This document shows positions 27,697 through 35,487 of a stretch of 64,000 nucleotides of DNA, piece by piece; the stretch's first letter is position 1; each line of letters begins with the position of its first letter. The DNA is taken from NCBI RefSeq assembly GCF_001050015.1, contig NZ_CVTB01000088.1, positions 17,520 to 81,519 on the forward strand. The letters run 5' to 3'. A program made the translations under genes and the position numbers. This DNA comes from Mycolicibacterium malmesburyense. GTDB taxonomy: Bacteria > Actinomycetota > Actinomycetes > Mycobacteriales > Mycobacteriaceae. The notes beneath the pieces were generated by a model. It searched no databases and was not told where the DNA came from. It saw only the letters and a list, made by a program, of their open reading frames with translations.

Positions 27697-28875
27697 ATGC
27701 AGTATTTCGGGCTCGAGGACGACGAGCGAGTGATCGCCGAGACGGCCGCCGCGTTCGCCGAGAAGCGGCTCGCGCCGTTCGCGCTGGAGTGGGACAAGAC
27801 GCACCACTTCCCCACCGACGTGCTCCGCGAGGCCGCCGAACTCGGAATGGCCGCGGTGTACTGCAACGAGGACGTCGGCGGCAGCGGGTTGCGCCGACTT
27901 GACGGTGTGCGGATCTTCGAACAGCTCGCGACGGCGGACCCGACAGTGGCGGCGTTTCTGTCCATCCACAACATGTGCACGTGGATGGTCGACACCTACG
28001 GCACCCCCGAGCAACGCAAGAGCCTGGTGCCGCGGTTGGCGTCGATGGAACTGATCGCCAGCTACTGCCTGACCGAACCCGGTGCCGGTTCCGATGCGAG
28101 CGCGTTGCGCACCAGGGCCGTTCGGGACGGCGACTTCTACGTGCTCGACGGGGTCAAGCAGTTCATCTCCGGCGCCGGATCCTCCGACGTGTACGTGGTG
28201 ATGGCGCGCACCGGCGGCGACGGGCTGCATCCGAAAAGCAAGGGCATCTCCACGTTCATCGTCGAAAAAGACACCCCCGGACTGACGTTCGGCGCCGACG
28301 AGGAGAAGATGGGTTGGCATGCCCAGCCCACCGCCCAGGTGATCTTCGAGGGCGTGCGGATACCCGCCGACGCGATGCTCGGCGGCGCCGACGGGGAGGG
28401 TACCGGTTTCGGGATCGCGATGAACGGGCTCAACGGCGGACGCATCAACATCGCCGCGTGCTCGCTGGGCGGCGCCCAGGCGGCCTACGACAAGGCCGTC
28501 GCCTATGTGCGTGACCGCGAGGCGTTCGGCGGCGCACTGCTCGACGAACCCACGATCCGGTTCACCATCGCCGATATGGCCACCGCGCTCGAGACGTCGC
28601 GAAACCTGTTGTGGCGCGCGGCGACCGCGCTGGATGAGAACCATCCGGACAAGGTCGAACTGTGCGCGATGGCCAAGCTTCACGTCACCGAGGCCTGCTT
28701 CACCGTGGCCGACCAGGCGTTGCAACTGCACGGCGGCTACGGCTACCTCAACGAGTACGGCCTGGAGAAGATCGTCCGCGACCTGCGGGTGCACCGAATC
28801 CTCGAGGGAACCAACGAGATCATGCGCGTCGTCATCGGGCGGTCGCAGGCCGCCAAGGTGCGAGCGTCCACATAA
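27697..28875 (+). CDS. fadE9: Acyl-CoA dehydrogenase FadE9-like (isobutyryl-CoA dehydrogenase)
   Basis: The 392-residue acyl-CoA dehydrogenase has YCLTEPGAGSDASALRTRA (about 125-143), FISGAGSSDVYVVMART, and QLHGGYGYLNEYGLEKIVRD, with the catalytic glutamate in the RILEGTNEIMR block (E near residue 372). The position between mmsA and mmsB points to isobutyryl-CoA dehydrogenation in valine degradation, as for Rv0752c. It starts 20 bp after mmsA. Confidence 0.93.
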   Translation: MQYFGLEDDERVIAETAAAFAEKRLAPFALEWDKTHHFPTDVLREAAELGMAAVYCNEDVGGSGLRRLDGVRIFEQLATADPTVAAFLSIHNMCTWMVDTYGTPEQRKSLVPRLASMELIASYCLTEPGAGSDASALRTRAVRDGDFYVLDGVKQFISGAGSSDVYVVMARTGGDGLHPKSKGISTFIVEKDTPGLTFGADEEKMGWHAQPTAQVIFEGVRIPADAMLGGADGEGTGFGIAMNGLNGGRINIAACSLGGAQAAYDKAVAYVRDREAFGGALLDEPTIRFTIADMATALETSRNLLWRAATALDENHPDKVELCAMAKLHVTEACFTVADQALQLHGGYGYLNEYGLEKIVRDLRVHRILEGTNEIMRVVIGRSQAAKVRAST

Positions 28876-28892
28876 CGCGGAAAGGGCTGTTG

Positions 28893-29768
28893 ATGACGAC
28901 GATCGCGTTCCTGGGGCTGGGCAACATGGGCGGTCCGATGGCGGCCAACCTGGTTGCGGCGGGCCATACGGTCCGCGGGTTCGATCCCGTGCCCACACTG
29001 AAATCCGCCGCCGCCGAAAAGGGGATCTCCGTATTCGACAGCGGCGCCGAGGCGGTCGGCGGCGCCGAGGTCGTGATCACCTCGCTGCCCAACGGCGACA
29101 TCGTCAAGGCGTGTTATTCCGAGGTGCTGCCGGCCGCCTCCGACAACGCGCTGTTCATCGACACCTCCACCATCTCGGTCGACGACGCCCGCGGCATCCA
29201 CCAGCAGGCGGTCGACCGCGGGTTCGCGCAACTCGACGCCCCGGTCTCGGGCGGGGTGAAGGGCGCGACCGCGGGCACGCTGGCGTTCATGGTCGGCGGC
29301 GAGGACGCCGCGGTGGAGCGCGCCCGACCGGTGCTCGAGCCGTTGGCGGGCAAGATCATTCACTGCGGCGCTTCCGGCACCGGCCAGGCGGCCAAACTGT
29401 GCAACAACATGGTGCTCGCGGTGCAGCAGATCGCGATCGGCGAGGCATTCGTTCTCGCGGAGAAGTTGGGCCTCCCGGCGCAGTCATTGTTCGATGTGAT
29501 CACCGGGGCCACCGGCAACTGCTGGTCGGTGCACACCAATTGCCCCGTTCCGGGCCCGGTCCCGACGTCGCCGGCCAACAACGACTTCAAGCCGGGATTC
29601 GCCACCGCGTTGATGAACAAGGACCTCGGCCTGGCCATGGCCGCGGTCGAGTCGGCGGGCGCGAACGCACCGCTGGGCAGCCACGCCGCGGAGATCTACA
29701 AGAAGTTCGCCGCCGACCACGCGGACAAGGACTTCAGCGCGGTGATCGAGCTGCTGCGCGGCAACTGA
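28893..29768 (+). CDS. mmsB: 3-hydroxyisobutyrate dehydrogenase
   Basis: The 291-residue beta-hydroxyacid dehydrogenase has the NAD motif FLGLGNMGGPMAANL (about 6-20), the substrate motif DAPVSGGVKGATAGTL (about 116-131) and the catalytic lysine in GQAAKLCNNM. It oxidises 3-hydroxyisobutyrate to methylmalonate semialdehyde, the substrate of MmsA. It follows fadE9 by 17 bp, and the ATG at 28893 is preceded by AAAGGG. Confidence 0.94.
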   Translation: MTTIAFLGLGNMGGPMAANLVAAGHTVRGFDPVPTLKSAAAEKGISVFDSGAEAVGGAEVVITSLPNGDIVKACYSEVLPAASDNALFIDTSTISVDDARGIHQQAVDRGFAQLDAPVSGGVKGATAGTLAFMVGGEDAAVERARPVLEPLAGKIIHCGASGTGQAAKLCNNMVLAVQQIAIGEAFVLAEKLGLPAQSLFDVITGATGNCWSVHTNCPVPGPVPTSPANNDFKPGFATALMNKDLGLAMAAVESAGANAPLGSHAAEIYKKFAADHADKDFSAVIELLRGN

Positions 29769-29777
29769 TTTCGCGCC

Positions 29778-30473
29778 TCACCGCGCGCCGGCGTCAAGCC
29801 AGGCGCGGTCGCCGTACCGGTCGAGGTGGGCCACCTGCCCCACCGGCTTGCGGGTCGTCGGCCCGTACCGGCCGCGCGGCCAGCCCATCGGCACGACGCA
29901 GACCGGTGTCACCGTCAGCGGCAGGCCCAGGGCTCGCCGGGCGGAGGTCACGCTCCACAGCGGCAGGGTGATCAGCGACGCGCCGAGCCCCATCGCCCGC
30001 GCGGCCAGCAGCAGGTTCTGCACGCTGGGATAGATCGACCCGAAGAACGACGACTCGCCAACGAACGGCGAGGGCATATACGGCAACCGCATACCGCCGC
30101 GCAGACACGGCACGACGAGCACCGGAATCTCGCTGAAGTGGTCGACCTGCCATTGCACGGCCCGCAGGATCTTCTGCATCGATTCGTCGCCGGCGGTGAG
30201 GCGTCGGCCGATCCCGCCGTACAGCGACCACGCCTGCCGATAGCGCTTGCCGAGCTGATCCTTGACGGCCTGGTCCTTCACCACGATGAATTCCCAGTTC
30301 TGCCCGTTCGATCCGGTCGGGGCCCGAAGCGCGAGCTCGATGCATTTCAAGACGACGGCGTCGTCGACGGGGTCGGCAAGGACGCGGCGCACGGCGCGCT
30401 GGGTCATCATCGCGTCGACGAGCGGAATGTCGAGGCGGGCGAGCGCCTCTTCGGTGCTGGGTATCTCGGCCAT
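29778..30473 (-). CDS. Nitroreductase-family protein
   Basis: The 231-residue FMN-dependent nitroreductase-like oxidoreductase has RAVRRVLADPVDD at the start (the usual RRSxRxF region), the APTGSNGQNWEFIVVKD block (about 51-67), and SVQNLLLAARAMGLGASLIT in the second half. Such enzymes reduce nitro groups, quinones or flavins, and some act on F420 or heme cofactors. It is convergent with mmsB (9-bp gap) and has no operon partners, so no specific role can be proposed. Confidence 0.88.
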   Translation of the reverse strand: MAEIPSTEEALARLDIPLVDAMMTQRAVRRVLADPVDDAVVLKCIELALRAPTGSNGQNWEFIVVKDQAVKDQLGKRYRQAWSLYGGIGRRLTAGDESMQKILRAVQWQVDHFSEIPVLVVPCLRGGMRLPYMPSPFVGESSFFGSIYPSVQNLLLAARAMGLGASLITLPLWSVTSARRALGLPLTVTPVCVVPMGWPRGRYGPTTRKPVGQVAHLDRYGDRAWLDAGAR

Positions 30474-30537
30474 GACTGAAAAACTACCCAGCGTCGGGCC
30501 CCGCGCGGCGGAGTCGCGGAGAAGGGCCCGGTCGGCG

Positions 30538-31350
30538 CTAGGCGGCCGTCGGCTTGCGGGTGCGTGACCAGTTGGCGTGCAGGCGCCGGCAATCGGCGAA
30601 CAGCAGCGGATCGGGGCCGCCGAAGTCCGGGCGCACCGCCACCGCGGACGGGATGTCTGGAGTGCCCTCCCCCGTGATCACCAGGGTGGGCATGCCCGCG
30701 GTGGTGGCCGCGCGCAGCCCGGACGCCGAACCGCTGATCGCGAACGCCTCGTCGGCCGACACGCCGAGTTCCCACAGCGCGTGCCGGTGGGCCTCCGGAT
30801 CGGGCATCGGCTTGACGACGTCCTCGGCGGCGACCACGACCTCGACGAGCCCCTCGCCGACCAGCTGGCGCACCAGCGGCTCGGCCCATCCACGCTGCCC
30901 GTTGACCACGACGGCCACCTGCACCCCGGAGCCGACGGCGTCCATCACGAAGTCGACGAGGCCGGCGCGCGGCGCCAGGTCACGCTCGAGGATCAGCTCG
31001 TCGAACAGCATCGTCTTGGTCGTGTAGATCTCGTCGGCCAGCAGCTTGGTCAGCACGTCGGCCTCGGTGGCCACACACCGTTTGCGGAGTTCGGCCGCGA
31101 CGCGCTGCCGTTCGTCGGTGAGTGCGAGCAGTTGCCGATAGCGCGGCACCGACCACTGGAAATCCAGGCCGTGCGCCGCGAAGGCCGCGTTGTAGGCGAC
31201 CCGGTGGCCGTCACACTCGATGTCGGTCAGCGCGTCGAGGTCGAAGACCAGAGCCCGCACCGCACCCCTCGAACCGGGCCCGGAGCCAGGAGGGGCGCAG
31301 TCCCACCAGAACCGGCCCGCCCGCCACGTCGTCTCCTGCGTTGTCGGCAT
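30538..31350 (-). CDS. HAD-superfamily (CbbY-like) protein with altered motifs
   Basis: The 270-residue protein is built like a beta-phosphoglucomutase/CbbY-type HAD phosphatase. Motif I DLD is present (VFDLDALTD, near residue 35) but lacks the usual GT. The motif II Ser/Thr position reads VVVNGQRG. The motif III lysine is present in EDVVKPMPDPEAH. Motif IV reads ISGSASGLRAAT, where relatives have the acidic EDSxxG. Catalysis may therefore be impaired, or the substrate may differ. I chose ATG 31350; upstream codons give unrelated sequence. It is divergent from a two-component system, with 125 bp between. Confidence 0.75.
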   Translation of the reverse strand: MPTTQETTWRAGRFWWDCAPPGSGPGSRGAVRALVFDLDALTDIECDGHRVAYNAAFAAHGLDFQWSVPRYRQLLALTDERQRVAAELRKRCVATEADVLTKLLADEIYTTKTMLFDELILERDLAPRAGLVDFVMDAVGSGVQVAVVVNGQRGWAEPLVRQLVGEGLVEVVVAAEDVVKPMPDPEAHRHALWELGVSADEAFAISGSASGLRAATTAGMPTLVITGEGTPDIPSAVAVRPDFGGPDPLLFADCRRLHANWSRTRKPTAA

Positions 31351-31475
31351 ACGTAGAGAGTGGCCCTCATCACAACCGACGTCCTCCCCCAATCGGGGGA
31401 TCATCGGTGGCGATTCGCCGCGCCGTACCCCGGCAACCTCCTTTACCTGCGAAATGACGCCTCTAAGGTAGGTGC

Positions 31476-32138
31476 ATGCCGAGCAGCCCACCGGTGCGTC
31501 TTGTGCTGGTCGACGATCACGAAATGGTCATCGAGGGCCTCAAGGCGATGCTGGCGGCGTTCTCCGACCGGGTGCAGGTCGTCGGGCAAGCCGTCGGCGC
31601 CGAACGCGCGGTCGCGGTCGTCGAGGAACTCGACCCCGACATCGTGCTGTGCGACGTGCGGATGCAGGGGGCCAGCGGCCTCGACCTGTGCGCCGACCTA
31701 CGCCAGCGCAACTCCGACCGCAAGGTCGTCATGTTGTCGGTCTACGACGACGAGCAATACCTGTTCCAGGCACTGCGCGTCGGGGCGTCCGGCTACCTGC
31801 TCAAGAGCATCAGCAGCGACGAGCTCGTCCGTCAGCTGGAGTTCGTGCGCCGCGGCGAAACCGCGATCGACCCGGGCATGGCGGCCAGGGCCGTCGACAC
31901 CGCGGCGCGGCTGCAACGCGACGAGTTCTGGCCGGGCGCGCGCCAAGGGCTGACCCAGCGTGAGAGCGAGATCCTCTCACTCGTCGTCAACGGGTTGTCC
32001 AACCGCGCCATCGCCGCCAAGCTGGTGATCGGCGACGAGACGGTCAAGACGCACCTCAGCTCGATCTACCGCAAGCTCGGCGTCAGCGACCGCACCGGCG
32101 CCGTCGCGACGGCCCTGCGCGAGGGAATCTTCAAGTGA
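31476..32138 (+). CDS. NarL/FixJ-family response regulator
   Basis: The 220-residue response regulator has a receiver domain (about 7-125) with acidic pocket DD at 13-14, phosphoacceptor D60 in IVLCDVRM, threonine/serine switch S in VVMLSVYDD and lysine in GYLLKS. The C-terminal LuxR-type HTH follows (about 155-218; LTQRESEILSLVVNGLSNRA, then ETVKTHLSSIYRKLGVSDRT). Its stop overlaps the kinase GTG by 4 bp, so the pair is translated together. Targets are unknown. Confidence 0.94.
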   Translation: MPSSPPVRLVLVDDHEMVIEGLKAMLAAFSDRVQVVGQAVGAERAVAVVEELDPDIVLCDVRMQGASGLDLCADLRQRNSDRKVVMLSVYDDEQYLFQALRVGASGYLLKSISSDELVRQLEFVRRGETAIDPGMAARAVDTAARLQRDEFWPGARQGLTQRESEILSLVVNGLSNRAIAAKLVIGDETVKTHLSSIYRKLGVSDRTGAVATALREGIFK

Positions 32139-33373
32139 CGACCGATTCGGGCCACTCCGACGCCGTACGCGATCTCAGCCAGTACGCACTGGCCGTCGAC
32201 CGCGAGCTCGCGCTGCTGCGCGAGTTGATCCAGGCAGCGTCCACGGGGCCGGGCGTCGAACCGCTGGCGGCCGCCGCCGCGCGCATGATCACGGCCGCGA
32301 CGGCCAGCGATGTCTGCTTCGTCCACGTGCTCGACGACAGCGACCGCTCCCTCACCCTGGCGGGCGCCACACCGCCCTTCGACGCCGAGATCGGCAAAAT
32401 CAGACTCCCGCTGGGACAAGGCATCTCGGGTTGGGTTGCCAGCCACCGCGAACCCGTGGTGATCACGCAGGACAAGGAGTCCGACCCGCGGTACATGCCG
32501 TTCCAGTCGCTGCGGGGTTCGGATTTCACCTCGATGGTGTCGGTGCCGATGGAGACCGACCCCGGTGGTCTGGTCGGCGTGCTGAACGTGCACACCGTCG
32601 AGCGCCGCGAGTTCACCGAGCGCGACGTCGAGCTGCTGGTGGTGATCGGCAGGCTCATCGCCGGGGCCATGCATCAGGCCCGGCTGCACCGGCAGCTGGT
32701 CGCCCGTGAGCGCGCCCATGAGAACTTCGTCGAGCAGGTGATCGAGGCCCAGGAGCTCGAAAGGCGCCGTCTCGCAGGCGATATTCACGATGGCATCTCA
32801 CAGCGGCTGGTGACGTTGTCCTATCGGTTGGATGCCGCCACCCGATCCGACGACCCCGCCATCGTCGCCGAACAACTCGGCAAGGCGCGCGAACTGGTTG
32901 ACCTGACGCTGGGGGAAGCGCGTGCGGCGATCAGCGGCCTGCGGCCCCCGGTTCTCGACGACCTCGGGCTGGCCGGCGGGCTGGCCAGCCTCGCGCGGTC
33001 GATCCCACAGATCGGCATCGAGGTCGACCTCGCCGAACGGCGCCTACCCGACCACATCGAACTCGCGCTGTACCGGATCGCCCAGGAATGCCTGCAGAAC
33101 GTCGTCAAACACGCCAAGGCCACGTCGGCGCGTCTGACGTTCACCGTCGACTCCGGCGACAACGGCGACATCGCTCGTCTCGAAATCATCGACGACGGAG
33201 TCGGTTTCGACACCTTCGAGCATCCGCTGGGCGGTGACGACATGGGCGGCTACGGCCTGTTGTCGATGGCCGAGCGCGCCGAGATCGTCGGCGGCCGGCT
33301 CAACATCCGGTCGCGCCCCGGAGCGGGCACCGCGGTGACGGCGACCATCCCGCTACCGTCCGTACCGGAGTAG
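32135..33373 (+). CDS. GAF-domain sensor histidine kinase (NarL-pair type)
   Basis: The 412-residue soluble histidine kinase has a GAF sensor (about 35-180, including LPLGQGISGWVASHREPVVI), a HisKA_3 dimerisation domain with phosphorylated H218 in RRRLAGDIHDGISQRL, and a HATPase_c domain (about 300-410; QECLQNVVKHAKA, DDGVGFD, GYGLLSMAERAEIVGG). It has no transmembrane segments, so it senses a cytoplasmic signal. It starts with GTG inside the stop of its response regulator. The arrangement recalls the DosS type, but only one GAF is present and no heme histidine was identified. Confidence 0.93.
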   Translation: MTTDSGHSDAVRDLSQYALAVDRELALLRELIQAASTGPGVEPLAAAAARMITAATASDVCFVHVLDDSDRSLTLAGATPPFDAEIGKIRLPLGQGISGWVASHREPVVITQDKESDPRYMPFQSLRGSDFTSMVSVPMETDPGGLVGVLNVHTVERREFTERDVELLVVIGRLIAGAMHQARLHRQLVARERAHENFVEQVIEAQELERRRLAGDIHDGISQRLVTLSYRLDAATRSDDPAIVAEQLGKARELVDLTLGEARAAISGLRPPVLDDLGLAGGLASLARSIPQIGIEVDLAERRLPDHIELALYRIAQECLQNVVKHAKATSARLTFTVDSGDNGDIARLEIIDDGVGFDTFEHPLGGDDMGGYGLLSMAERAEIVGGRLNIRSRPGAGTAVTATIPLPSVPE

Positions 33374-33377
33374 CGCG

Positions 33378-33845
33378 TCAGTCGAGGGTGCAGTCCTCGG
33401 CGACGTGGTGCTCGATCGCGGCGAGTACGTCCTCTGATATTTCGCGAAGCGCCGCGAGACGCTTCGGACCCAGCACATCGACGAACAGCTCTCGCACCCG
33501 GGCGGCGTTGGCCGGCGCCGAGTTCTTGATCGCGTCGCGACCGATCTTGGTCAGCACGATGTCCGGGTAGCGGCCCGCCGACTCCTCGCGGCGGACCAGC
33601 CCGCGCTTCTCCATGCGGCTCAGGTGGTGCGACAACCGGGTCTTCTCCCAGTGAGTCGCCTTCCCCAGCTCGTACGCGCGCATCCGGCCCTTCGGCGCCT
33701 CGGACAGGTTGACCAAGATTTCGAAATCGGAATCCGACAGCCCGAATTCGCGCTGCAGATGCATCACCAGGTGACGCTCCAGCAAGTGCCTCATCGCCAC
33801 GAACGCGCGCCAGGCTTCGAGTTCTTCCTCGGTCAGCCGTCCCAT
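33378..33845 (-). CDS. MarR-family regulator
   Basis: The MarR-type winged-helix repressor has about 155 residues. The HTH lies at about 60-110 (KATHWEKTRLSHHLSRMEKR) with wing RREESAGRYPDIVLT. I prefer ATG 33845 (MGRLTEEELEAW) because an AGG element lies 9 bases before it. ATGs at 33854, 33875 and 33911 are in frame, but the last two fall inside the two operator palindromes. It is divergent from an NmrA-family gene whose promoter carries both palindromes, so it likely represses that gene and itself. Confidence 0.88.
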   Translation of the reverse strand: MGRLTEEELEAWRAFVAMRHLLERHLVMHLQREFGLSDSDFEILVNLSEAPKGRMRAYELGKATHWEKTRLSHHLSRMEKRGLVRREESAGRYPDIVLTKIGRDAIKNSAPANAARVRELFVDVLGPKRLAALREISEDVLAAIEHHVAEDCTLD

Positions 33846-33865
33846 GCTGGCCATCCTACCGCTTT

Positions 33866-33883
33866 GGGTTGACATATCAACCC
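33866..33883. promoter_or_regulatory. MarR operator 1, overlapping the NmrA-gene -35 box
   Basis: GGGTTGACATATCAACCC is a palindrome with 7-bp perfect arms (GGGTTGA/TCAACCC) around CATA. It contains TTGACA at 33869-33874, which forms a good promoter with TACCCT at 33891-33896 (16-bp spacer) reading toward the NmrA-like gene. Binding here would block RNA polymerase. Confidence 0.75.
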
Positions 33884-33901
33884 AAGGGGCTACCCTGGAT
33901 T

Positions 33902-33919
33902 GGGTTGACATATCAACCT
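33902..33919. promoter_or_regulatory. MarR operator 2, between promoter and ribosome-binding site
   Basis: GGGTTGACATATCAACCT repeats operator 1 in 17 of 18 positions, with centres 36 bp apart. It sits just downstream of the predicted transcription start and immediately before the AAAGGAG ribosome-binding site of the NmrA-like gene, so two repressor dimers would bracket the start site. The duplicated palindrome next to a MarR gene is strong evidence for an autoregulated repressor circuit. Confidence 0.75.
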
Positions 33920-33932
33920 AAAGGAGAAGACC

Positions 33933-34889
33933 GTGACTGAGCACGTGATCGCCGTCGTCGGGGCCACCGGTAAGCAGGGCGGTGGGCTGGCAAGAGCGAT
34001 CCTCGCCGATCCGGGCGAGAGCTTGCGGCTGCGCGCGGTGACGCGCGACCCGCGGTCCGCACAGGCCGAGCAGCTTGCCGCGGCCGGTGCGGACATCGTC
34101 GAGGCCAACCTCGACGACCGGGCGAGCATGGAGCGCGCTTTCGACGGCGCCCGGGCGGCGTTCGTCGTCACGAATTACTGGGCAGACCGGACGCCGGAGG
34201 AGGAGGCCGCACGCAGCAGGGCCGAATCCGAGCTGCATCAAGCCGAAACGGCGGCACGGGCGGCGAAGTCGGCCGGCGTCGCGCACGTCGTCTGGTCGAC
34301 GCTCGAGGACACCCGCGACCACTTCGGCGACGACGACCGGGTGCCGACGGTCGAGGGACGCTACAAGGTGCCGCACTTCGACGCGAAGGCCGAAGCGGAC
34401 AACTTCTTCGCCGAACACGGTGTCCCGACGACGTTTCTGCGCACCGCAGGCTTCTACGAGGGCTTCCTGTCGGACCTGCAACCGGTGCGCGATCCGAGCG
34501 GCCGACTCGTGCTGACACTGCCGATGGCGGACCGGCCGATGGCCGCGATCGCGGTGGAAGACATAGGCCGAACCGCTCTGGGCATCATCAAGCGCGGTGC
34601 GGAGTTCATCGGCGAGACGGTGAGCATCGCCGGTGACCATCTGACCGGCGACGAGTTCGCCGCCGAACTGTCGGCATTGCACGGCGAACCGGTGATCTAC
34701 CGGCCCCAAACCTGGGACGAGTTGCGTGGGCTCGGCTTCCCCGGCGCCGTCGAGATGGGCAACATGTTCCAGTACTACGCCGAGGATTCCGAACGCTTCA
34801 CCGCCGTGCGCGATCTGGCGTTCGTGCGGACGCTGAATCCCGGACTGCAGTCCTTCCGCGAGTGGGTGGCACACCAGAGAGCGACATGA
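33933..34889 (+). CDS. NmrA-family NAD(P)-binding protein
   Basis: The 318-residue atypical SDR has the NmrA/isoflavone-reductase cofactor motif VVGATGKQGGGLARAIL (about 8-24), RAVTRDP after the second strand (arginine favours NADP), and AAFVVTNYW. The classical YxxxK pair is not evident, as expected for NmrA-like redox sensors or quinone/azo-type reductases. It starts at GTG with AAAGGAG upstream. Control by the divergent MarR regulator suggests induction by an aromatic or electrophilic compound. Confidence 0.9.
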   Translation: MTEHVIAVVGATGKQGGGLARAILADPGESLRLRAVTRDPRSAQAEQLAAAGADIVEANLDDRASMERAFDGARAAFVVTNYWADRTPEEEAARSRAESELHQAETAARAAKSAGVAHVVWSTLEDTRDHFGDDDRVPTVEGRYKVPHFDAKAEADNFFAEHGVPTTFLRTAGFYEGFLSDLQPVRDPSGRLVLTLPMADRPMAAIAVEDIGRTALGIIKRGAEFIGETVSIAGDHLTGDEFAAELSALHGEPVIYRPQTWDELRGLGFPGAVEMGNMFQYYAEDSERFTAVRDLAFVRTLNPGLQSFREWVAHQRAT

Positions 34890-34900
34890 CTAAGACCCGC

Positions 34901-34930
34901 GCCCCGGATCCGAGCACGGACCGGGCCTAG
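34901..34930. terminator. Bidirectional hairpin between convergent genes
   Basis: A GC-rich inverted repeat, with left arm CCCCGGATCCG and right arm CGGACCGGGCC around an AGCA loop, lies between the NmrA-like gene and the convergent MarR gene. Its right arm overlaps the MarR stop codon. There is no clear T-run, so it would be a mycobacterial-type stem terminator at best. Confidence 0.4.
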
Positions 34931-35448
34931 AAGTCCCCGGAGGTGCGCCGCAGCGTCTGGATCGAGTCGGCCAGCGCCCGCGATTCGTCGGTCGACATCC
35001 CGATGTCGGCGAAGACCTCGTTGTTCAGCGTCACCGTGGCGTCCTCGACCGTCGAGCGGCCGAGGTCGGTGATCTGCACCAGCGTGGTGCGACCGTCGGT
35101 GGGATGCGGAATCCGCTCGACCAGACCGTCGGCCTCCAGCCGCCTGATCGCATGGGTGACGCTGGTGACGTGCACCTGCAGCCGATCGGAGGCCTTGGTG
35201 ATCGGTAAGGCGCCGTTGCGGCTGAACGCCAGCAGCCGAAGCAACTCGAACCGCGAGAAGCTCAGGTCGTAGGGCCGCAGGGCGCTCTCGACGCGCGCCA
35301 GCAGGATCTGGTGAGCCCGCATCACCGACGTCACCGCGACCATGCCGTCGGCGACGTCGCCCCACCCGGAACGCTCCCAGTTGGCCCGGGCGAGCGCGAT
35401 CGGGTCGTGTTCGTCCTGCCCCGGGTGTGGTGACGGTTCGGAGGGCAC
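34927..35448 (-). CDS. MarR-family regulator
   Basis: The 173-residue MarR protein has an N-terminal dimerisation helix, YDLSFSRFELLRLLAFSRNG, recognition helix region ASDRLQVHVTSVTHAIRRLE (about 83-102) and wing RIPHPTDGRTTLVQITDLG. The ATG at 35448 is the first of the frame. It lies downstream (same strand) of the four-gene TPP/KAS III/aminotransferase operon and could regulate it or be unrelated; the gap to that operon is 39 bp. Confidence 0.88.
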   Translation of the reverse strand: MPSEPSPHPGQDEHDPIALARANWERSGWGDVADGMVAVTSVMRAHQILLARVESALRPYDLSFSRFELLRLLAFSRNGALPITKASDRLQVHVTSVTHAIRRLEADGLVERIPHPTDGRTTLVQITDLGRSTVEDATVTLNNEVFADIGMSTDESRALADSIQTLRRTSGDF

Positions 35449-35487
35449 GCCTCTTCATACCGCATCGGCCGACGCGGTCAGCAGATT

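Noticed and set aside
33846..33911. Upstream in-frame ATGs (33875 and 33911) as starts of the MarR gene
   Set aside because: Both lie inside the operator palindromes and give residues not typical of MarR N-termini; a closer ATG with a ribosome-binding element was preferred.
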